Assembly (NCBI GenBank): GCA_041740495.1
Contig: JBGSLW010000361.1
Span: 1 to 5,388, forward strand
Reading direction: 5' to 3'
DNA length: 5,388 nucleotides
DNA from: JANMEB01 sp041740495
GTDB taxonomy: Bacteria; Planctomycetota; Planctomycetia; Pirellulales; Pirellulaceae
Shown: positions 1 to 4,789 of the stretch, one piece after another
How the letters are laid out: each line of letters starts with the position of its first letter
How positions within the stretch are numbered: position 1 is the first letter of the stretch
Position numbers and translations under genes: made by a program
The notes under the pieces: model-generated
What the model saw: the letters and a program-made list of their open reading frames with translations, nothing else
What the model was told of the DNA's origin: nothing
Databases searched by the model: none

Positions 1-30
1 ACTCGTGAAACTCTTTGGTTTTGGTGCTCC

Positions 31-150
31 TACTCCTACTCCTACTCCTACTCCTACTCCTACTCCTACTCCTACTCCTACTCCTACTCCTACTCGTACT
101 CCTACTCGTACTCCTACTCGTACTCCTACTCGTACTCCTACTCGTACTCG
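31..150. repeat. Array of 20 hexamers TACTCC / TACTCG
   Basis: Twenty head-to-tail hexamers fill this stretch without interruption. The first ten (31-90) are all TACTCC. The second ten (91-150) begin with four alternating TACTCG-TACTCC pairs and end with two TACTCG units. The array therefore has a homogeneous half and a higher-order 12-bp half, as expected from slippage and unequal exchange. Open frames across it encode only Pro-Thr, Leu-Val or similar dipeptide runs and are not credible genes. The last two units are also the start of the first copy of the 166-bp duplication. From memory, planctomycete intergenic DNA often carries such hexamer runs; this was not checked. Confidence 0.97.
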
Positions 151-305
151 AACTCCTCCTCCCCCTTCCGCAACTCGAATCCATCACGTTTTCGAGTACG
201 AGTACGAGTACGAGGTAACCGTTTCCCTAAATGCGAGGCATTGACCCAAACACAATTTCGCGTGCAGTGGCGATCAGCCGCATGGCGCTAGCCTGCGGTT
301 TCTTC
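140..305. repeat. Tandem duplication, copy 1 (166 bp)
   Basis: This block is repeated directly by 306-477. It starts with ACTCGTACTCGAA (140-152), then a pyrimidine-rich stretch, ACTCGAA (173-179), TTCGAGTACGAGT (191-203) within a short GAGTAC run, a unique-looking segment, and a hairpin at 276-300 (CCGCA, bulged T, GGC, loop GCTA, GCC, TGCGG). TTCGAGT can pair either with ACTCGAA at 173-179 (11-nt loop) or, extended to 13 bp, with 140-152. These two stems exclude each other. No gene is evident. Confidence 0.95.
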
Positions 306-477
306 ACTCGTACTCGAACTCCTCCTCCCCCTTCCGCAACTCGAATCCATCACGTTTTCGAGTACGAGTACGAGTACGAGTACGTAGTAACCGTTTCCCT
401 AAATGCGAGGCATTGACCCAAACACAATTTCGCGAGCAGTGGCGATCAGCCGCATGGCGCTAGCCTGCGGTTTCTTC
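306..477. repeat. Tandem duplication, copy 2 (172 bp)
   Basis: This is a near-identical second copy of 140-305. The differences seen are one extra GAGTAC hexamer plus a local GAG-to-GTA change just before GTAACC (copy 1 has three full GAGTAC units, copy 2 four), and a single T-to-A change in CGCGTGCAG versus CGCGAGCAG. The 13-bp inverted pair is kept (306-318 with 357-369), as is the GCTA-loop hairpin (450-470). Such close identity indicates a recent duplication or ongoing homogenisation. Confidence 0.95.
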
Positions 478-693
478 ACGTCGCCAACCCCGGAAACCGC
501 CGGCAAGCGCCATGCCGCTGAAATTCCGCGACAAAGCCGAATACAACGGACATCCATTGCTCGAACGACCCAAGGCCGCAATCCCCCCAAAACGGACTGT
601 TTCAAGCCGCTGAACTGTAGCAATCCTCACATAACTGACTAAAATCGTTGTTCGCCGCGACTCGGTTCAGTTCACTTTCCTCCTTCCCCCCAA
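478..693 (+). other. Leader region upstream of the ECF sigma factor gene
   Basis: I see no gene in this stretch. Its frames are short, lack ribosome binding sites and show no family resemblance. The best promoter-like signal is TAAAAT at 640-645, a one-mismatch match to a sigma-70 -10 box, about 60 bp before the sigma factor start. No good -35 box lies at the right distance; TGTAGC at 616-621 is poor. The gene may instead be read from an ECF-type promoter that I cannot identify. Confidence 0.4.
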
Positions 694-700
694 AAGGGTG
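694..700 (+). promoter_or_regulatory. Ribosome binding site of the sigma factor gene
   Basis: AAGGGTG lies with its GGG ending 9 nt before the ATG at 708. It is the only purine-rich Shine-Dalgarno-like sequence near the start and supports ATG 708 over the internal ATG at residue 8. Confidence 0.55.
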
Positions 701-707
701 ACAACGT

Positions 708-1319
708 ATGGCGTTGGACTCGTCGGACATGGGTTCGATCACTCGAGCGATCGTCGATCTGGGGGCTCAGGACGATCAGGCAGCGGAGAAAATCTGGCGG
801 CGGTTCTTCCAGCAGCTTGGCCAGTACGTCGAGACGCGGATTGGGCAACGCCACCGCCGCCACTTCGACGAACAGGATGTCGTGAATTCGGCTTTTTTCG
901 TGCTGTTCGATGGGATCAAAAAAGGGAGGTTCGCCCAGCTGTGCAACCGGGACGAGTTGTGGCAGTTGCTTACGCTGATTGCAGCCCGCAAAGCGTGTAA
1001 CGCGCGCAAGTTCTTCGACCGCAAAAAACGCGGCGGGGGAAAAGTCCTGGGGGGGTCGGCGTTGAGCGCCGTCGCGCGCGACCAGCTGGTCGGCTTTCTA
1101 ACGACGGCCGCTCAGAACGACAATTACGAGCACCTGGAAAAGACCAGCGACGACATGATTCGCGCGCTCCCCGACGAAAGCTTGAGGCGGATCGCCTTGT
1201 TGCGCCTGGCCGGCCACAGCAATTCAGAAATCGCCTCGCAAATGGGTTGTGTTACGCGAACCGTCGAGCGCAAGTTGCATTTGATCCGATTGATCTGGGG
1301 GCGGGAAATCGAGACATAG
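708..1319 (+). CDS. ECF-family RNA polymerase sigma factor (planctomycete Sigma70_ECF type)
   Basis: This 203-residue protein has the two-domain layout of an extracytoplasmic-function sigma factor, which directs RNA polymerase to a dedicated promoter set. Region 2 spans about residues 10-105, with FDEQDVVNSAFF (53-64) in the place of the usual core-binding helix, followed by the ELWQLLTLIAARKACNARKF stretch and a basic, Gly-rich KKRGGGK (106-112). Region 4 spans about 150-200 and carries the -35-binding helix-turn-helix: LRLAGHSNSEIASQMGC followed by TRTVERKLHLIR. The wording of both regions matches the planctomycete ECF group often encoded beside Ser/Thr kinases. No anti-sigma factor gene is next to it. 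ATG 708 is preceded by AAGGGTG. The gene stands alone on its strand and converges with the unknown gene at 1434-2099. Family assignment is firm; target promoters and activating signal are unknown. Confidence 0.93.
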   Translation: MALDSSDMGSITRAIVDLGAQDDQAAEKIWRRFFQQLGQYVETRIGQRHRRHFDEQDVVNSAFFVLFDGIKKGRFAQLCNRDELWQLLTLIAARKACNARKFFDRKKRGGGKVLGGSALSAVARDQLVGFLTTAAQNDNYEHLEKTSDDMIRALPDESLRRIALLRLAGHSNSEIASQMGCVTRTVERKLHLIRLIWGREIET

Positions 1320-1342
1320 CACCCTGCTGAATATACTAGCGG

Positions 1343-1356
1343 GTAGCGAGTAGCGA
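1343..1356. repeat. Two tandem GTAGCGA heptamers
   Basis: GTAGCGA occurs twice in a row, followed by a further GT. It sits 24 bp after the sigma factor stop. It is short and may be chance or the remnant of a longer intergenic repeat. Confidence 0.6.
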
Positions 1357-1360
1357 GTCG

Positions 1361-1387
1361 GCCGGAACAAGTCATCTCGGTTCCGGC
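1361..1387. terminator. Stem-loop between convergent genes, possible bidirectional terminator
   Basis: GCCGGAAC (1361-1368) and GTTCCGGC (1380-1387) form a perfect 8-bp stem with an 11-nt loop. It lies 42 bp after the sigma factor stop and 47 bp beyond the stop of the opposing gene, as expected for a shared transcript end. Neither side has a T tract, so it is not a classical intrinsic terminator; it could instead protect 3' ends. Confidence 0.45.
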
Positions 1388-1433
1388 AACGTGGCCTCCC
1401 ATCGCCACTCTCAGGTCAAACGGCGCCGAGCAT

Positions 1434-2099
1434 TCAGGTGGTGCGGCGGCAAAGCATCAACAGGGGGATGTCGACTGTATCCGACGCGGTATTCGCACCG
1501 AATACCTGTAATTCGGCGTCGCTCCTTGCCGAGGTCAGTTGGCTGATTTCTCGCACGTTGATGATGTCGCCGATCACAGCCCGCTGGCAACGATCGGCGA
1601 TTGCGAAGTTGATGCTCAGTTGGGATGCGCCGGACTCGCTCAGGTTGGGGAATGTCAGGTTGAAGAAAATGACTTGGAACTTCTTGTTCTGCACCAACGG
1701 TTCGGAATGCCCCTCAAAGACAACCGCTGGCTCCAGCGTCAACACGCGGAGATTCATGCCGACGGATAAACGCCCCGGCTGGTAACCGGCTCCCAAGTCG
1801 TCGCGAAGATCGCCGGTTGCCCCCAGCACGAAACGACCTGAATTGAGCGGCAACCCTGGATTCTCCACGAGGACCGCTTGAGCCAATGAGGCCGCCTTCG
1901 TCGTCGGCTTTCCCTGCGGGCAACTGACCGTCGGCGAACGGGAGTTCGATGCCACCAGTCCCCAATGGGGCTGAGGACAATTCTCGCAAAAGCAAAAATG
2001 GAACTGCACCCCCGAAGATTGAAACAGGTATCCCTGGACGAAGTTCGGAATGGACTCGACCACGTCATTCGCGGGAATTCCGCTGGGATTTTGGGGCAT
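1434..2099 (-). CDS. Unknown protein with a small Cys/His cluster
   Basis: I do not recognise this 221-residue protein. The start chosen is the ATG at 2099, since GGAG lies 8 nt before it on the minus strand; a longer frame exists only with a TTG start at 2153. It has no signal peptide and no membrane span. Near the N-terminus, CFCENCPQPH supplies Cys36, Cys38, Cys41 and His45, a spacing that could bind a metal, with another Cys at 60. The rest is rich in short hydrophobic, beta-prone stretches such as KFQVIFFNLTF, RFVLGATG and LRVLTLEPAVVF, suggesting a beta-rich fold. The gene is downstream of and co-directional with the SUMF1 membrane protein gene, 191 bp away, so it may have its own promoter. 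Coding status rests on the long frame and the good start context, not on homology. Confidence 0.7.
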   Translation of the reverse strand: MPQNPSGIPANDVVESIPNFVQGYLFQSSGVQFHFCFCENCPQPHWGLVASNSRSPTVSCPQGKPTTKAASLAQAVLVENPGLPLNSGRFVLGATGDLRDDLGAGYQPGRLSVGMNLRVLTLEPAVVFEGHSEPLVQNKKFQVIFFNLTFPNLSESGASQLSINFAIADRCQRAVIGDIINVREISQLTSARSDAELQVFGANTASDTVDIPLLMLCRRTT

Positions 2100-2174
2100 A
2101 TTGTTGACTCCGTCAGGAAAGTGGGGGTGGTTACCCTCCCCTGATATCAACAAACACCCCTCCGGCCCGACGTG

Positions 2175-2200
2175 AAATCCGCCGCCGGCGGGCGGGATTT
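2175..2200. other. Imperfect stem-loop between the two minus-strand genes
   Basis: AAATCC (2175-2180) pairs with GGATTT (2195-2200), and the stem continues through GCC/GGC pairs past a bulged base. It lies about 90 bp after the stop of the SUMF1 gene. On the minus strand the T-run comes before the hairpin, not after it, so it does not look like an intrinsic terminator. It could be an mRNA processing or stability element. Confidence 0.4.
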
Positions 2201-2290
2201 AGAAAAAATCGCTGAACCAGTTGGAATCTCAACGAGTTCGAATGGATTGCGGCCCGCCGCAGGCGTACGCGGCGTCCCATCGGTGAACCC

Positions 2291-3838
2291 TCACCGGCCC
2301 AGTCGTCGCACGCACCGGAATCCGGCGTGGGCCGGCTGTTGGGTGATCGAGATGAATTCGCCGGAGTCGGCCGCAGGCGCCCAGGTCGCCGCCGACCGCT
2401 GGTTGCGACCGATCTCGCCCAGGAGACCGTACACCAGGCTTGCTTGGGCGGTCGCCGGTTCACCCCGCGCGGTTGAACGGTTCGCCCCCCGCAGCGTCGC
2501 CGTCCATTCGACTCGGCCCAATTGCAAATCGTAGATCGCGCCCACCCCCGGGGTCACATCGCGAAACAGAGGGGGATTGGCAGCGACCGCCGCCAGGCTC
2601 AGACTCGGCGCCTCGTCCCCCCAACTGAATTTCGTCGTGCCGCGATTCGTCGCCGCCCAGATCATCTCCCAGATCGTCGGGAGCTGCTTCCCCACCTGTT
2701 CGGCATACGCCACCGCGATATCGAACGGGATTCCGCCGTCCAGCACATGTTCGTGGACCGCCAAGGTCAACTGAGGGAACACCGTTCGCAGTTCATTCCC
2801 AGTGATTTCGTGACGGTCGATATAGAAGCGGGATACGTCCTGCGATTTCCCTCGCCACGACCGATCGAGCGTCGTCGCGTCGGGGATCGTGACGGTCCCC
2901 CCTGGAAGTTCGGTCCAGTCCCCCGGCAACGAGTCCGTCGGCACGATCCGAATCGCGGGGAGGTGCACCACGCTTCCCTCCCATTGAAAACTGCGGTGGG
3001 GTTGGGGAACATCGTGCAGCGTGAGCACGGGCGGTTCGCCCGGTGCGGGAACCGTGCGGAATACCTCGAAATTCTCGCCGGCGACCTCGGCACCCACGCG
3101 ATAGAATCCGGGTGCTAGTTCGAGCGGTTCCCCGGCGATACTCTGCCGGGGGATCGGAGAATGGTCGGGAGGGGCGTTCCCCACGGGAGTCCAGCTCAAA
3201 CGCGCGCCCGCGGGAATCGACTCGATGACCACCGAGTGTACCCGCGGGACCGGCGGAGCGGACGGCTTCCAAAAGGAGGCGGTTGCGATCGATGCCACCA
3301 GGATTCCCAGCCCTCCCCACACCAGCCGCCTCCGAGTGACAGATCGCCGACGGTGAGTCGCTTCCTGGGCCGGCTGCGCGGTGGGCACGATCTCCGCAAT
3401 CGATCCGGATTCCTCCACCGAAGTCGGCGGCGGCGACGGAAGGGGGTCGGACGAATCGATCTCGGTTTCATCCCCTCCCCTTTGTTGTCGCGCGTCTTTC
3501 ACCGCCGCCGAGAAATTCCGAAAGCGGCGCGCGTAGCTCTCCCAGTCGATCACCTCCCCCAACTGGCGACGGTATTCGACGTCGACGCCGATCAGGTTCT
3601 CAATCAAGGCGTGCAGCAAACGGTTGTGCTGCAAGTCGGGTGCCCGCTGGGCGGACGAATCGGGGGCGCGACCCACCGACGATTGTTCCCAGGTCTGCGC
3701 GAATTCGACCAGATAGGACTCGATCGATGGCCCTTCACCCTTCTGCCAACTCTGCTCAAACCGATCGCATAAGCGGTCGACCTGCAGCAGGAGCCAGGCC
3801 GAATCGAATTCTCTGGGCGTTGATTCGCTGGGGGACAT
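2291..3838 (-). CDS. Membrane protein: Ser/Thr-kinase-type N-terminal region, one TM span, PEGA-like and SUMF1 domains; no kinase domain
   Basis: This 515-residue protein is counted from ATG 3838; a TTG five codons upstream has no better context. Residues 1-115 match the leader found before the catalytic domain in many planctomycete Ser/Thr kinases: VDRLCDRFEQSW, GPSIESYL, then VDVEYRRQLGE and SYARRF. No kinase motifs (GxGxxG, VAIK, HRD, DFG) follow. A Pro/Glu-rich linker (about 120-160) leads to RRRSVTRRR and a membrane span (171-190), which predicts the N-terminus inside the cell and the C-terminus outside. Residues 200-270 resemble a PEGA-like beta domain (VVIESIPAGARLSW). Residues 305-512 form a divergent SUMF1 domain: LPGGTVTIP, FYIDRHEITGNEL, AVAYAEQVGKQLPTIWEMIWAATN, FSWGDE, GRVEWTATLRGA and C-terminal AGFRCVRR. 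The paired active-site cysteines of true sulfatase-activating enzymes are not evident, so a binding or sensory role is more likely than catalysis. That role is inferred. Confidence 0.85.
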   Translation of the reverse strand: MSPSESTPREFDSAWLLLQVDRLCDRFEQSWQKGEGPSIESYLVEFAQTWEQSSVGRAPDSSAQRAPDLQHNRLLHALIENLIGVDVEYRRQLGEVIDWESYARRFRNFSAAVKDARQQRGGDETEIDSSDPLPSPPPTSVEESGSIAEIVPTAQPAQEATHRRRSVTRRRLVWGGLGILVASIATASFWKPSAPPVPRVHSVVIESIPAGARLSWTPVGNAPPDHSPIPRQSIAGEPLELAPGFYRVGAEVAGENFEVFRTVPAPGEPPVLTLHDVPQPHRSFQWEGSVVHLPAIRIVPTDSLPGDWTELPGGTVTIPDATTLDRSWRGKSQDVSRFYIDRHEITGNELRTVFPQLTLAVHEHVLDGGIPFDIAVAYAEQVGKQLPTIWEMIWAATNRGTTKFSWGDEAPSLSLAAVAANPPLFRDVTPGVGAIYDLQLGRVEWTATLRGANRSTARGEPATAQASLVYGLLGEIGRNQRSAATWAPAADSGEFISITQQPAHAGFRCVRRLGR

Positions 3839-4149
3839 GGCGGGCTTCGACAAGGAACCACTCGCGAGTCAGAGGTCTGCCGCGTTTCTCGGCCTTATTT
3901 GCAGCTGTGCCGTTCGATCGCAATCGGCAGGAAACCGGCGTGACCCTCTGGAAAATGTTTTCCTCGCGAATGTATCACCAACGCAGCGGAGACCCGACAG
4001 ACAATCGCAAGGCCCCGCCGGAAAATCCGGAAAATTTTCGAGTTCCTGCCGTCCACTTCGACAATCCCCCGCCAACGCGCCCCCCCCTCGCTTGGGGTTC
4101 GCAGAGCCCGGGCTGCTGTGGTAAAACCAAGGCTCACCACCCATTCGAA
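3839..4149. other. 311-bp divergent intergenic region
   Basis: No gene is supported here. It must hold the promoter of the minus-strand SUMF1 gene and that of the plus-strand tRNA. For the SUMF1 gene I see only a weak Shine-Dalgarno-like GAAG 6 nt before the ATG and no convincing -35/-10 pair. Confidence 0.5.
4098..4127 (+). promoter_or_regulatory. Possible sigma-70 promoter of tRNA-Leu
   Basis: TTCGCA (4098-4103) and TAAAAC (4122-4127) are separated by 18 bp. They match four of six consensus bases each, and a start about 7 bp on would give a 5' leader of roughly 16 nt before the tRNA. Position is right but the match is only moderate. Confidence 0.3.
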
Positions 4150-4231
4150 GGGGATGTGGCGGAACTGGCAGACGCGCTAGACTTAGGATCTAGTACCGCA
4201 AGGTGTGCAGGTTCGATTCCTGTCATCCCCA
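4150..4231 (+). tRNA. tRNA-Leu, anticodon UAG
   Basis: The full class II cloverleaf can be folded by hand. The acceptor stem is GGGGATG (4150-4156) with CATCCCC (4224-4230) and discriminator A at 4231. The D stem is GCG/CGC with GG in the loop. The anticodon stem CTAGA/TCTAG encloses loop CTTAGGA, which places TAG at 4184-4186 and reads CUA codons. A long variable arm, as in leucine tRNAs, has stem TACC/GGTG and loop GCAA (4194-4206, with one trailing base). The T arm has loop TTCGATT. The 3' CCA is not encoded, since ACT follows. No copy of the tRNA 3' end is seen elsewhere in the window, so there is no sign of island integration here. Confidence 0.97.
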
Positions 4232-4345
4232 CTGTACATTTGTAATAGCCTGATAGGACTTGGCTATGTCTGAGCCCAATCGCAAAGGGACAAAACCTGA
4301 CCAACCGAAAGGACATTCGATAGGTCGCGGCTCGTTTGTTTGGCG
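4232..4345. other. Region after the tRNA without a recognised gene
   Basis: The only structure seen is a 6-bp inverted repeat, ATAGCC (4245-4250) with GGCTAT (4262-4267) and an 11-nt loop, starting 13 bp after the tRNA. It could mark the tRNA transcript end but has no following T-run. No credible open frame is present on either strand. Confidence 0.4.
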
Positions 4346-4368
4346 GTGAAGAGGGAGCCCTCTGTCAC
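4346..4368. repeat. Near-perfect palindrome around GAGGGAGCCCTC
   Basis: AGAGGG (4350-4355) and CCCTCT (4358-4363) are separated by only two bases. The stem extends by GTGA/TCAC after one unpaired G, giving about ten pairs. So tight a centre would suit cruciform DNA or a protein dimer site better than an RNA hairpin. It overlaps the first unit of the following 14-bp tandem repeat. Confidence 0.75.
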
Positions 4369-4387
4369 AATTTCTCTGTCACAATTT
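4360..4387. repeat. Perfect 14-bp tandem duplication CTCTGTCACAATTT
   Basis: The 14-mer occurs twice without a gap or mismatch (4360-4373 and 4374-4387). Each unit contains TGTCACA, whose complement is TGTGACA. Direct repeats at this spacing put the two boxes about 1.3 helical turns apart. Function is unknown; possible binding-site pair or simple slippage product. Confidence 0.9.
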
Positions 4388-4471
4388 TATCACGTTTTCG
4401 GGGAATCGTGAAAGTGATAAGGACACTTCGTTTGGATTGCTATGCCTTGCCGCATCAAGAGGCACTTTCAC
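4387..4471. repeat. Overlapping inverted repeats sharing GTGAAAGTGATAA
   Basis: TTATCAC (4387-4393) is the perfect complement of GTGATAA (4414-4420). The overlapping word GTGAAAGTG (4408-4416) is the perfect complement of CACTTTCAC (4463-4471). One central segment can thus pair upstream (7 bp) or downstream (9 bp), but not both at once. A further CACG/CGTG pair lies inside the first stem. No open frame explains the region. Confidence 0.75.
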
Positions 4472-4650
4472 ACTCCCCCGCACCCAAAGTTGCTGACAAC
4501 ATGCTCCGCGCGTGTTGCGTGAGAGGCCACGCCGGTTCTTCAAGCGATCAAAATCAAGCGATGTCATCGCCAGGCGCGCCCCCGCAATCAGGGACTGCCA
4601 GTACATTCGCCATGCCGGTCGCTTCGTGTTCGGCTGGAATCGGACTATAC
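4472..4650. other. Non-coding stretch with a 13-bp palindrome
   Basis: No gene is supported here. TCAAGCGAT occurs twice, 14 bp apart (4540-4548 and 4554-4562). The second copy runs into GCGATG-T-CATCGC (4558-4570), a perfect palindrome with a one-base centre that could be an operator. A long antisense frame crosses this area but shows no family resemblance in the part lying here. Confidence 0.4.
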
Positions 4651-4651
4651 T
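4646..4651 (+). promoter_or_regulatory. Possible -10 box TATACT
   Basis: TATACT matches TATAAT at five of six positions and overlaps by one base the left end of the 91-bp inverted-repeat element. The sequence 17 bp upstream (TTCGTG at 4623-4628) is a poor -35. If used, transcription would start inside the element's left arm and place its hairpin in the leader of the downstream gene. Confidence 0.25.
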
Positions 4652-4741
4652 TAGAGCCTGGTCCAAAACTCGCCGACCCCCTCTCCGCTCCGCCTGCCCA
4701 CTCCCCCGCTGTGGGGAAGAGGGAATTGGGATAGGCTCTAA
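4651..4741. repeat. 91-bp element with terminal inverted repeats, possible MITE/REP-like repeat
   Basis: TTAGAGCCT (4651-4659) and AGGCTCTAA (4733-4741) are perfect 9-bp inverted ends, with further partial pairing inwards (CCAAA against TTGGG). Inside, CCCTCT (4679-4684) pairs with AGAGGG (4718-4723), and CCCC (4704-4707) can pair with GGGG (4713-4716) around a short loop. The whole can fold into one long interrupted hairpin. It has no coding capacity. Size and layout fit a non-autonomous mobile or REP-like intergenic repeat; no clear target-site duplication was seen. Its right end supplies the stop codon that closes the frame upstream of the glucan synthase gene. Confidence 0.7.
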
Positions 4742-4778
4742 AGTCTTTCGCTCTTGTCCGGTTCTCGCCAGGAGCTTC

Positions 4779-4783
4779 AGGAG
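4779..4783 (+). promoter_or_regulatory. Shine-Dalgarno AGGAG before GTG 4790
   Basis: AGGAG sits 6 nt before GTG 4790. No comparable site precedes the next in-frame ATG at 4829. This is the main reason for choosing the GTG as start. Another AGGAG at 4770-4774 is too far away. Confidence 0.5.
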
Positions 4784-4789
4784 TATGTA

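Noticed and set aside
5..244. Frame encoding a Pro-Thr / Arg-Thr repeat protein followed by EYEYEY
   Set aside because: It is a translation of the hexamer array. Another frame is open as well (poly-Leu), there is no ribosome binding site, and the end runs through the duplicated non-coding unit.
231..416. Short frame crossing from repeat copy 1 into copy 2
   Set aside because: Its end repeats the tail of the preceding spurious frame because of the duplication; no coding signal or family resemblance.
31..477. CRISPR array
   Set aside because: The repeats are 6-bp units and one large tandem duplication, without regularly spaced unique spacers or nearby cas genes.
2175..2200. Intrinsic terminator of the SUMF1 gene
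   Set aside because: The T-run lies on the wrong side of the stem for the minus strand, so only a stem-loop is reported.
3161..3772. 203-residue plus-strand frame
   Set aside because: Shadow of the SUMF1 membrane protein in GC-rich DNA; rich in Arg/Gly/Pro with no domain. The frame at 2522-3118 is rejected for the same reason.
4150..4231. tRNA-Leu as an integration site for a genomic island
   Set aside because: No second copy of the tRNA 3' end, no integrase and no composition break are seen in the window.
4134..4316. 60-residue minus-strand frame containing MTGIEPAHLAVLDPKSSASASSA
   Set aside because: It is antisense to tRNA-Leu. Peptides of this wording are a well-known artefact of such tRNAs.
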